64,000 bases of DNA, taken from NCBI GenBank assembly GCA_964343605.1, contig CAYFKJ010000002.1, forward strand, positions 806,001-870,000, in the 5' to 3' direction. Positions 54,066 through 61,462 of this stretch are shown here, in pieces (position 1 is the stretch's first letter; every line of letters starts with the position of its first letter). The translations under genes and the position numbers were made by a program. This DNA comes from CAYFKJ01 sp964343605 (GTDB taxonomy: Bacteria; Pseudomonadota; Alphaproteobacteria; UBA2966). Below the pieces are notes generated by a model. It was given only the letters and a program-made list of their open reading frames with translations. It was not told where the DNA came from and searched no databases.

Positions 54066-55238
54066 TTATTCCTGTGTGGCGTAATAGGCTTTCAGCACGG
54101 ACAACACTTCCGGCCGGCTGAATTCCTTGGGCACTTCTTCGTCGTTGGCGAACATCTCCCTAAGCCGCGTTCCGGAGATGTTGAGGCGGTGCTGCTCGTC
54201 GTGGGGACAGGTCCGGTTGGTGGCGATGCCGTCGCAGACGGCGCAGTGGAAGGTGATGTCGATTTTCATCGCCTCGGTCTCCAGCGCGTCCGATGGGATC
54301 TCGTCAAATATGTGATGGGCATCGAAGGGACCGTAATAATCGCCGACGCCTGCATGATCCCTCCCGACGACAAGATGTGAGCAACCGAAGTTTTGCCGGA
54401 AGAGGGCATGCAGCAAAGCTTCACGCGGGCCGGCATAGCGCATTTCGATAGGGTAGCCCGCCTGGACGACAGTCCCGGGGACGAAATAGTTCTCGACCAG
54501 GGCGTTGATGGCGTCGACACGGACCTCGGCGGGTATGTCGCCGGGTTTGAGGGCACCTAAAACCTGGTGAATCAACAGGCCGTCGCAAATTTCGACAGCA
54601 ATTTTGGCCAGGTGTTCGTGGCTGCGATGCATGGGATTGCGGGTCTGGAAGGCCGCCACCTTGGACCAGCCCTTGTCATTGAAGATGGCGCGCGTTTCTG
54701 CCGGGCGTAGATACAGACCATCGTAGGTCTTGGGGAAGTGGCTTTCGGAGAAAGCGGCGACGCGGCCCGCGAGATTGACCTCGCCCTGGGTCAGCACCTT
54801 CTGCACGCCGGGATGGGCGTCGTCCTTGGTGCGGTAGACCGAGGTGCATTCCAGCGCTTTGTCGATGCGGTATTTTTCCGCAATCGTCATCACGCCCATG
54901 ATTTCGCCGGTTTCGCCGTCGGTCAGGGCGACGTCCTCGCCGATGCTGATCGAATGCGCCAGGGATTCCGCGGCCGACAGTGTGATGGGGATGGGCCAGA
55001 ACGTACCGTCGCTCAGGGTCATGTCGGTACAAGCGCCGCGCCAGTCCGCTTCGCCCATAAAGCCGTCGAGCGGCGTGTAGGCGCCCATGGCGAGCATGAC
55101 GAGGTCGGAAACCTCGCGGCTGCTCATGGGGACTTGCGTCAAGGATTTGGCGCGTTCGAGACCGGCCGAACGCTCGGTTTCGGCGACCAACAATGGTTTC
55201 AATGCGCCCCCGCCGTGGGGGTTGACCAACTGTGACAT
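54066..55238 (-). CDS. sat: Sulfate adenylyltransferase (ATP sulfurylase)
   Basis: A 390-residue homo-oligomeric ATP sulfurylase of the dissimilatory Sat type. The nucleotide-binding segments are AFQTRNPMHRSHEHLAKI (about residues 194-211) and VVGRDHAGVGDYYGPFDA (about 287-304), with the C-terminal NISGTRLREMFANDEEVP. A four-Cys-like tail (FHCAVCDGIATNRTCPHDE) may hold zinc. In sulfur oxidisers it converts APS and pyrophosphate to ATP and sulfate after AprBA. It stands alone on the minus strand, between aprBA and qmoABC. A strong hit to dissimilatory Sat rather than CysDN is clear from the single-chain form. Confidence 0.95.
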   Translation of the reverse strand: MSQLVNPHGGGALKPLLVAETERSAGLERAKSLTQVPMSSREVSDLVMLAMGAYTPLDGFMGEADWRGACTDMTLSDGTFWPIPITLSAAESLAHSISIGEDVALTDGETGEIMGVMTIAEKYRIDKALECTSVYRTKDDAHPGVQKVLTQGEVNLAGRVAAFSESHFPKTYDGLYLRPAETRAIFNDKGWSKVAAFQTRNPMHRSHEHLAKIAVEICDGLLIHQVLGALKPGDIPAEVRVDAINALVENYFVPGTVVQAGYPIEMRYAGPREALLHALFRQNFGCSHLVVGRDHAGVGDYYGPFDAHHIFDEIPSDALETEAMKIDITFHCAVCDGIATNRTCPHDEQHRLNISGTRLREMFANDEEVPKEFSRPEVLSVLKAYYATQE

Positions 55239-55559
55239 AACTCTCCCTCTCCCCGCGCGTACTCACAAGACGTTTCCAAATTCGGCACGCGCCGAACTCT
55301 TGTAACAAATCATGGGCACTTCGCGCCATGCTTAAATTACGTTTTTCTAATAAACAAGCATTTGTAGAGCCTTGCAGTGGCTACGTGGCAGGTATGAAAG
55401 GGTCGAGAGCGCAAAAACTTGACGTTGCGGGCGGGATTTGGTCATCTGCCCGTCGAGGAATTCACACGATCTGCGGCGATCCGCGTAACGGCGCCACTCC
55501 GGTGTCGTCCGAGGGGGATATTCGCCGTCAAAAATCAGCAAAAAAGGAACAGTAACCAT
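55239..55559. other. 321-base intergenic region between sat and a molybdenum hydroxylase operon
   Basis: The region holds the divergent promoters of sat and of the FAD-subunit gene. AT-rich sequence around 55325-55365 could contain promoter elements. I see no strong palindrome, RNA gene or repeat in it. Confidence 0.5.
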
Positions 55560-56417
55560 ATGCGGTATGAAGCTCCTGATTCGCTCGAAGCTGCGGCATC
55601 ATTGCTCGCGGGAGAGAGCGGCGTAGCACGCGTTCTCGCAGGGGGAACCGATTTGTTGGTGCAGTTGCGCGCCGGCATGGTCGAGCCCGACCTTGTGGTC
55701 GACATCAAGAAAATTGACGAGGTCCGCGCGATCTCCGAGGAAGACGGCGGCTTTCGCATCGGCGCCGCCGTGACCGGTGCCGAACTGGGCGAAAACGAAG
55801 CCGTCAAGGCGGCCTGGCCCGGCGTGGTCGAGGCCGTCGAACTGATCGGTTCGACCCAGGTCCAGGGCCGCGCCACGGCGGGCGGTAACCTGTGCAACGC
55901 CTCGCCGGCGGCGGACAGCGTGCCGGCCATGATTGCGGCAGGGGCCACCGTTTCGATCGCCGGTCCCAACGGCCGGCGCGAGGCGCCGGTCGAGGACATC
56001 GTCACCGGTCCCGGGCAGACCAGCCTGGAAAAGGGCGAAATCGTGGTGTCGTTCAAGCTGCCGGCCCGGCCGGCCAATTCGGGCGATGCCTATCTGCGCA
56101 TGATTCCGCGCACCGAGATGGATATCGCCATTGTGGGTGTGGGCGTCAGCCTGACGCTGGACGGCGACGGCACGTGCACAGATGCACGCGTCGGCCTGGG
56201 CGCGGTCGCGCCGACGCCTTTGCTGGTGCCGGATGCGGCGGCTGCCCTGATTGGGACGAAGGTAGACGAGGCGGCGCTGGAAAATCTGGCGGCGGCGACC
56301 TCCGCGGCGTGCGATCCCATCGACGACAAGCGCGGCACCATCGAATACCGAACCAAGGTCGCGGGCGTCCTGGCGCGCCGCGCGGCACTCATCGCAGTTG
56401 AGCGGGCAGGGCAGTAA
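55560..56417 (+). CDS. FAD-binding subunit of a cytoplasmic molybdenum hydroxylase (CoxM/HcrB-like)
   Basis: A 285-residue medium subunit of the xanthine-dehydrogenase family. The FAD segment LAGGTDLLVQLRAGMVEP (about residues 27-44) and ATAGGNLCNASPAADSVP (about 103-120) bind FAD; the C-terminal CO-dehydrogenase-like domain ends with the RTKVAGVLARRAAL pattern. The extra [4Fe-4S] loop of 4-hydroxybenzoyl-CoA reductase HcrB is absent. The ATG at 55560 has AAGGAA upstream. It is the first gene of a three-gene operon. Confidence 0.9.
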   Translation: MRYEAPDSLEAAASLLAGESGVARVLAGGTDLLVQLRAGMVEPDLVVDIKKIDEVRAISEEDGGFRIGAAVTGAELGENEAVKAAWPGVVEAVELIGSTQVQGRATAGGNLCNASPAADSVPAMIAAGATVSIAGPNGRREAPVEDIVTGPGQTSLEKGEIVVSFKLPARPANSGDAYLRMIPRTEMDIAIVGVGVSLTLDGDGTCTDARVGLGAVAPTPLLVPDAAAALIGTKVDEAALENLAAATSAACDPIDDKRGTIEYRTKVAGVLARRAALIAVERAGQ

Positions 56418-56419
56418 AA

Positions 56420-56896
56420 ATGGCGAAAATTCACGTAGAGACAAACATCAACGGCGATGACGTCGAGTTCCTGTGCGAACCGGAACAGAGCCTGCTTGAC
56501 GTTTTGCGCGACGAACTCCAGTTCACTGGCACAAAGGAGGGCTGCGGCTCGGGCGATTGCGGCGCCTGCAGCGTCACCATCGACGGACGTTTGGTCTGTT
56601 CCTGCCTGGTGCTGGGCGCAGAGGTCGGCGGCAAGAAGATCGACACCATCGAGGGTATGGCCGACGGCGAAGAACTGCACCCGCTGCAGACCAAATTCAT
56701 CGAACACGCCGCCCTGCAATGCGGCATCTGTACGCCCGGTATTTTGGTGGCCTCGAAGGCGTTGCTGGAAAAGAACCCCGACCCGACCGAGACCGAAGTT
56801 CGCTACTGGCTCGCCGGCAATCTCTGCCGCTGCACGGGCTACGACAAGATCATCCGCGCCGTACTCGACGCGGCCCAGGAAATGAGGGGGGCGTAA
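56420..56896 (+). CDS. (2Fe-2S)-binding subunit of the same molybdenum hydroxylase (CoxS-like)
   Basis: A 158-residue small subunit with CGSGDCGACSVTIDG (about residues 42-56) and the second cluster CGICTPGILVA and CRCTGYDKIIRAVL. Standard CoxS/HcrC/XdhA architecture. It begins two bases after the FAD-subunit stop and is followed three bases later by the large subunit. Confidence 0.92.
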   Translation: MAKIHVETNINGDDVEFLCEPEQSLLDVLRDELQFTGTKEGCGSGDCGACSVTIDGRLVCSCLVLGAEVGGKKIDTIEGMADGEELHPLQTKFIEHAALQCGICTPGILVASKALLEKNPDPTETEVRYWLAGNLCRCTGYDKIIRAVLDAAQEMRGA

Positions 56897-56899
56897 ATT

Positions 56900-59191
56900 A
56901 TGAGTGTCCAGGAACAAGCACCCAAGGATCCCGCCGAGATGAAATACGTCGGCACCCGCATCACGCGCCCCGACGGCGTCGACAAGGTGACCGGACGCGC
57001 CCGCTACGGCGCCGATCTCAGCCTGCCGGGCATGCTGCACGGCGCCACGCTGCGCAGTCCGCACGCCCACGCCAACCTGATCTCCATCGACACCTCGAAG
57101 GCCGAGGCCCTGCCGGGCGTCAAGGCCGTGGTGACGCGTGACGACTTCGAGGATCAGCCCTCGGAGATGGTCGCCGCAGGCGAGTTGCCGGTGAACTACC
57201 GCGACGTCGTACGCAACATGATGGCGCGCGAGAAGGTACTCTACGACGGCCATCCCGTGGCCGCCGTCGCCGCGACCTCAATGGCCGTCGCTCGCAAGGC
57301 TTTGAAGCTGATCGAGGTCGAATACGAAGTGCTGCCGCATGTCATCGACGCCGCCGAGGCCATGGAGCCCGGCGCGCCGATCCTCGATCCCGACCTGAAG
57401 ACGGCGGACGACCCCGACTATGACGGCGGTCCGACCAATGTCTCCAAGCGCGTGCAGACGGGCTTCGGCGACGTCGAGGCCGGCTTCGCTGCCGCCGACG
57501 TGATCGTCGAACGCTCCTACGACACCAAGCCGGTGCACCAGGGCTATATTGAACCCCAGGCCTGCGTCGCCAGCTTTACCGAGGACGGCCAGGGCGAGAT
57601 CTGGGTCACCACCCAGGGCCACTTCCTGATCCGCTCCTTCACGGCACGGCTCTGCGGCATCGATGTCTCCAAGCTCAAGGTGACGCCGTCCGAGATCGGC
57701 GGCGGCTTCGGCGGCAAGAACAACGTCTACGGCGAACCGGTCGCTCTGGCGCTGTCGCGCAAGGCCCATCGCCCGGTCAAGATGGTGATGAGCCGCAACG
57801 AGGTCTTCCGCGCCACCGGCCCGACCTCAGGCGCCAACATGTGGGTCAAGATCGGCTGCACCAAGGACGGCAAGATCACCGCCGCCGAGGCCGAGATGAA
57901 GTTCCAGGCCGGCGCCTTCCCGGGCTCCCCGGTCGGACCTGCCTCGATGACTGCATTCGCCTGCTACGAGCTCGAGAACGTCAAGGTCGTCGGCTACGAC
58001 GTCATCACCAACCGGCCCAAGGTCGCAGCCTACCGCGCGCCGGGCGCCCAGGTCATCGCCTTCGCCGTCGAAAGCGCGATGGGCGAGATGGCCAAGAAGC
58101 TGGGCATGGACCCCGTCGACTTCCGTCTCAAGAACGCCGCCAAGGAGGGCACAAAGGCCTCCTTCGGCCCGACGCTGGGCCCGGTCGGCATGATCGAAAG
58201 CCTGGAGGCCATCAAGGAGCACCCCAATTACAGCGAACCGCTCGGCCCCAACCAGGGCCGGGGCGTCGCCTCGGGCTTCTGGTTCAACATCGGCGGCGAG
58301 ACCTGCGTCACCATGAACGTCAGCGAGGACGGCACCGTCGCACTGATGGTCGGCACGCCCGACATCGGCGGCTCCCGGGCCTCCATGTCGCTGATGGCGG
58401 CGGAGGAACTGGGCATCGATCCCGACCAGGTCAGCGTCGGCGTCGGCGATACCTCCGCCTTGGGCTTCAACTTCCTGACGGCGGGCAGCCGCACGACCTT
58501 CGCCTCGGGCAAGGCCACCGTCGAGGCCGGCCGCAAGGTCATCCAGGAGCTCCGCGAACGCGCCGCCAAAATCTGGGACATCCCGGTCGACGCCGTGGTG
58601 TGGGAGGAGGGTCAGGCCCGGCCTGCCAGTTCCAACGCCGGCGACTTCGAACCTTTGTCGCTTAAAGAGTTGGCCAAGATGGCGCCCAAGACGGGCGGTC
58701 CCATCGCCGGTCACGCCGAGATCAACGCCCAGGGCGCGGGTCCGAGCTACGCCAGCCAGGCCGTCGACGTCGAGGTCGATCCGGAAACCGGTCACGTCAA
58801 GATCCTGCGCTTCACCGTCGCCCAGGACGCCGGCAAGGCGGTGCACCCGAGTTACGTCGAAGGCCAGTATCAGGGCGCCACGGCCCAGGGCATCGGCTGG
58901 GCGCTCAACGAGGAATACATCTATGACGAAAACGGGCGCATGGAGAACCCGAACTTCCTCGACTACCGCATCCCGGTGGCCTCGGACCTGCCGATGATCG
59001 ACACCGTCATCGTCGAGGTGCCGAACCCCAACCACCCCTTCGGCGTCCGCGGCATCGGCGAGACCTCCATCATCCCGGTGACGGCGGCGGTGGCCAATGC
59101 CATCGAAAACGCCGTCGGCATCCGCATGGAAAACTTGCCGATGTCCCCGCCCAAGGTCCGCAAGGCCCTGGACGAGGCAAACGGGGGATAA
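56900..59191 (+). CDS. Molybdopterin-binding subunit of the same molybdenum hydroxylase (CoxL-like)
   Basis: A 763-residue large subunit. Cofactor and active-site segments are IGGGFGGKNNVYGEPVALAL (about residues 267-286), AAYRAPGAQVIAFAVES (about 375-391) and GIGETSIIPVTAAVANAI with the catalytic Glu (about 716-733). The AYRAPG loop differs from the AYRCSFR loop of form I carbon monoxide dehydrogenase, so CO is not the substrate; AYRAPG is usual in purine, nicotinate or aromatic-type hydroxylases. A strong terminator follows at 59221. The substrate is not known. Confidence 0.92.
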   Translation: MSVQEQAPKDPAEMKYVGTRITRPDGVDKVTGRARYGADLSLPGMLHGATLRSPHAHANLISIDTSKAEALPGVKAVVTRDDFEDQPSEMVAAGELPVNYRDVVRNMMAREKVLYDGHPVAAVAATSMAVARKALKLIEVEYEVLPHVIDAAEAMEPGAPILDPDLKTADDPDYDGGPTNVSKRVQTGFGDVEAGFAAADVIVERSYDTKPVHQGYIEPQACVASFTEDGQGEIWVTTQGHFLIRSFTARLCGIDVSKLKVTPSEIGGGFGGKNNVYGEPVALALSRKAHRPVKMVMSRNEVFRATGPTSGANMWVKIGCTKDGKITAAEAEMKFQAGAFPGSPVGPASMTAFACYELENVKVVGYDVITNRPKVAAYRAPGAQVIAFAVESAMGEMAKKLGMDPVDFRLKNAAKEGTKASFGPTLGPVGMIESLEAIKEHPNYSEPLGPNQGRGVASGFWFNIGGETCVTMNVSEDGTVALMVGTPDIGGSRASMSLMAAEELGIDPDQVSVGVGDTSALGFNFLTAGSRTTFASGKATVEAGRKVIQELRERAAKIWDIPVDAVVWEEGQARPASSNAGDFEPLSLKELAKMAPKTGGPIAGHAEINAQGAGPSYASQAVDVEVDPETGHVKILRFTVAQDAGKAVHPSYVEGQYQGATAQGIGWALNEEYIYDENGRMENPNFLDYRIPVASDLPMIDTVIVEVPNPNHPFGVRGIGETSIIPVTAAVANAIENAVGIRMENLPMSPPKVRKALDEANGG

Positions 59192-59220
59192 CGCGTTAGC
59201 CGAACTCAGGCTTCAACCAG

Positions 59221-59251
59221 AAAGGGCGGTCTCCGGACCGCCCTTTTTTTT
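59221..59251 (+). terminator. Rho-independent terminator after the molybdenum hydroxylase operon
   Basis: A perfect 11-base stem, AAAGGGCGGTC (59221-59231) and GACCGCCCTTT (59236-59246), with a TCCG loop is followed by eight Ts (59244-59251). It lies 30 bases after the stop of the large subunit. Confidence 0.93.
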
Positions 59252-59385
59252 GTCGCTTGCCAGAGAGGCGCCTCCTTAAGAATCGCATATATAAAATTTT
59301 ACTCTTCTCTTAGTTGTAGAATCTGATAGTCTTCAAATGCGGCAATTTTCAGCTAACAAAACTCTCATATTGGAATGGTATCAGC

Positions 59386-60003
59386 ATGTCTGTAGCCGAT
59401 ATTATTAGCGTTCTCTCAGTAATTGTTGCTGTGATGGCGGCGGGGATTACCACTGTTTTGTACGTAAGGACCATCGCACTCCATAAAAATTCGTTATCAG
59501 TGCAAGTCGCAGCGTGGAAGCACGACTACTTTTCTGAATTACACGAGTGGGCGCGATTGACGGAAATTACGCTGTCGGAGGCTGTTCACCTTTGCGATCT
59601 AAATCCTGGAGTTACCAAAAATCCATCTTACTTTGACAGACGTCATCAATTACGTGTCGAACTATCTGCCCTTATCGACCAGGGGAGGTGGTATTTTCCA
59701 AACCTCATGATTGATGAATTCGGTCAAGGTAAAGAACTCGCTTTCAGAGGGTACAGACAAGAGGTTCTGGACCAACTGGTCGCAGCCTATCGTTTGATCG
59801 GTAAGCTAAGCTACACTATGCAGGCCCAAAACAACGCTTTGAGAGCCCCGCTTAAAGATATTAAACGGGCATTTACCGCCGAAATTCAAAAAACGCTTGA
59901 TCCGCGGTCGAGAGACAGGGACTACGAACGAATAATGGCGATTGATTCTGCTGATGTTGGAGGACGCGTGGGCGGTGAACCAATGTTTCCAGCTCATTCA
60001 TAA
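59386..60003 (+). CDS. Orphan protein with N-terminal membrane helix, unknown function
   Basis: A 205-residue protein. One hydrophobic helix (about residues 5-28, IISVLSVIVAVMAAGITTVL) anchors a soluble, helical domain with a central region WARLTEITLSEAVHLCDLN and many charged residues. It resembles the many uncharacterised N-terminally anchored proteins found as single genes. Base composition is visibly lower in G and C than the neighbours, and codon choice includes many A/T-ending codons, suggesting recent transfer. It sits between the terminator at 59221 and qmoA. Confidence 0.75.
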   Translation: MSVADIISVLSVIVAVMAAGITTVLYVRTIALHKNSLSVQVAAWKHDYFSELHEWARLTEITLSEAVHLCDLNPGVTKNPSYFDRRHQLRVELSALIDQGRWYFPNLMIDEFGQGKELAFRGYRQEVLDQLVAAYRLIGKLSYTMQAQNNALRAPLKDIKRAFTAEIQKTLDPRSRDRDYERIMAIDSADVGGRVGGEPMFPAHS

Positions 60004-60156
60004 GCAGAATCATCTGGTTGGCGGCATCCCGCTTGCCCCCGTCCGCCTTCCACGCTACTCTGCGCATTAAATCATAGTTTGCTAATATAACCGCGTTGAC
60101 GTCGGGGTTTTGGGCTTACGCGTCGCGCGGCGAGGAATTTCAGGGAAGTTTTTTCG

Positions 60157-61449
60157 ATGACGGCAAAAGGTGTGGAAAGCCAGACGATTCTGGTCGTCGG
60201 CGGCGGCATTGCGGGTATTACGGCGGCGGTCGAAGCGGCGGAAGTGGGTTACGACGTGGTGCTGCTGGAGCAGAGCCCGACGCTGGGCGGCCGGGTCGCC
60301 CAACTAAACCGGTATTTCCCCAAGCTCTGCCATCCGACCTGCGGGCTTGAAATCAACTATCAGCGCCTCCGGCGCAATCCGCGGGTCCGGGTCATGACCA
60401 TGTCGACCGTGGCCAACGTCGAAGGCGGGCGCGGCAACTACACCGTTACCGTCGCCACCCAGCCGCGCCACGTGAAGGCCAACTGCACGGCCTGCGGCGA
60501 CTGCGCCAATGCGGCGGAAAGCGAAATCGCCAATCCCTACAACTACGGCCTCGACAAGATCAAGGCGGCGTATCTGCCACACGAGATGGCGTATCCCATG
60601 CGCTATGTGGTCGATCCCTCGGTCGTCGGCACACCAGAGGGCGACGCCATCAAAGCGGCCTGCAAATACGACGCGGTGGATCTGGAGCAGGCCGAGGAAA
60701 CCGCCACGCTGGTCGTCGGCGCCGTCATTTGGGCCACGGGCTGGCAGCCCTATCCGGCGGAGAAGATCGAGCCCTACGGTTACGGCCGCGTGCCCAACGT
60801 CATCACCAACGTGGAGATGGAACGGCTCGCCTCCATGACCGGCCCCACGGACGGCAAGATCACCCGGCCCTCGGATGATAAGGAAGCCAAGCGCGTGGCG
60901 CTGATCCAGTGCGCCGGCTCGCGCGACCACAACCACCTGCCGTACTGTTCGCGCATCTGCTGCCTCGCGTCGTTCAAGCACGCGACTTACCTCCGGGAGC
61001 AGTACGCCGATGCCGAGGTCGACATCTACTACATCGACATCCGGGCCCACGACAAGCTGGATGCCTTCGCTGCCAAGGTGCAGGCCGATGATCGGGTCAA
61101 CCTGATCAAGTCCAAGCCGGCCGAGATCGAGGAGGGTGAGAACGGCAACCCGGTGGTGCGCGGCGAGAACACCATCACCCGCGAGCTTTACGCCACCGAA
61201 TACGACATGGTCGTGCTGGCGACGGGCATGCAGTCCTCAACCGCGGCGACCTCGCCGCCGGGTGGCGTCGACATGGACGATTACGGCTTCATCGTGCCGG
61301 AGATGAGCGACGACGGCCTTGAGGGCATGGTCTCCGCCGGCGTGGCGGGCGGGCCGTTCGACGTCTCCATGTCGGTGCAGTCGGCGACGGCGGCGGCGCT
61401 GAAGGCGATCCAGGCGGTCAGCGCCGATCAGTCCCTGGCGGCCGAGTAG
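60157..61449 (+). CDS. qmoA: Quinone-interacting membrane-bound oxidoreductase, subunit A
   Basis: A 430-residue HdrA-like flavoprotein. FAD fold: ILVVGGGIAGITAAVEAAEV (about residues 9-28), then ASPTLGGRVAQLNRYFP-like sequence with CHPTCGLEINYQ. The Cys-rich segment CTACGDCANAAESEIANPYN (about 110-129) and CAGSRDHNHLPYCSRICCLA (about 253-272) complete the HdrA-type pattern. With QmoB and QmoC it passes electrons between AprBA and the quinone pool. It is 13 bases upstream of qmoB. Confidence 0.95.
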   Translation: MTAKGVESQTILVVGGGIAGITAAVEAAEVGYDVVLLEQSPTLGGRVAQLNRYFPKLCHPTCGLEINYQRLRRNPRVRVMTMSTVANVEGGRGNYTVTVATQPRHVKANCTACGDCANAAESEIANPYNYGLDKIKAAYLPHEMAYPMRYVVDPSVVGTPEGDAIKAACKYDAVDLEQAEETATLVVGAVIWATGWQPYPAEKIEPYGYGRVPNVITNVEMERLASMTGPTDGKITRPSDDKEAKRVALIQCAGSRDHNHLPYCSRICCLASFKHATYLREQYADAEVDIYYIDIRAHDKLDAFAAKVQADDRVNLIKSKPAEIEEGENGNPVVRGENTITRELYATEYDMVVLATGMQSSTAATSPPGGVDMDDYGFIVPEMSDDGLEGMVSAGVAGGPFDVSMSVQSATAAALKAIQAVSADQSLAAE

Positions 61450-61462
61450 GAGTGGTTGAGTA

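Noticed and set aside
55560..59191. Aerobic carbon monoxide dehydrogenase (coxMSL)
   Set aside because: The subunit order fits, but the active-site loop is AYRAPG, not AYRCSFR, and no cox accessory genes follow.
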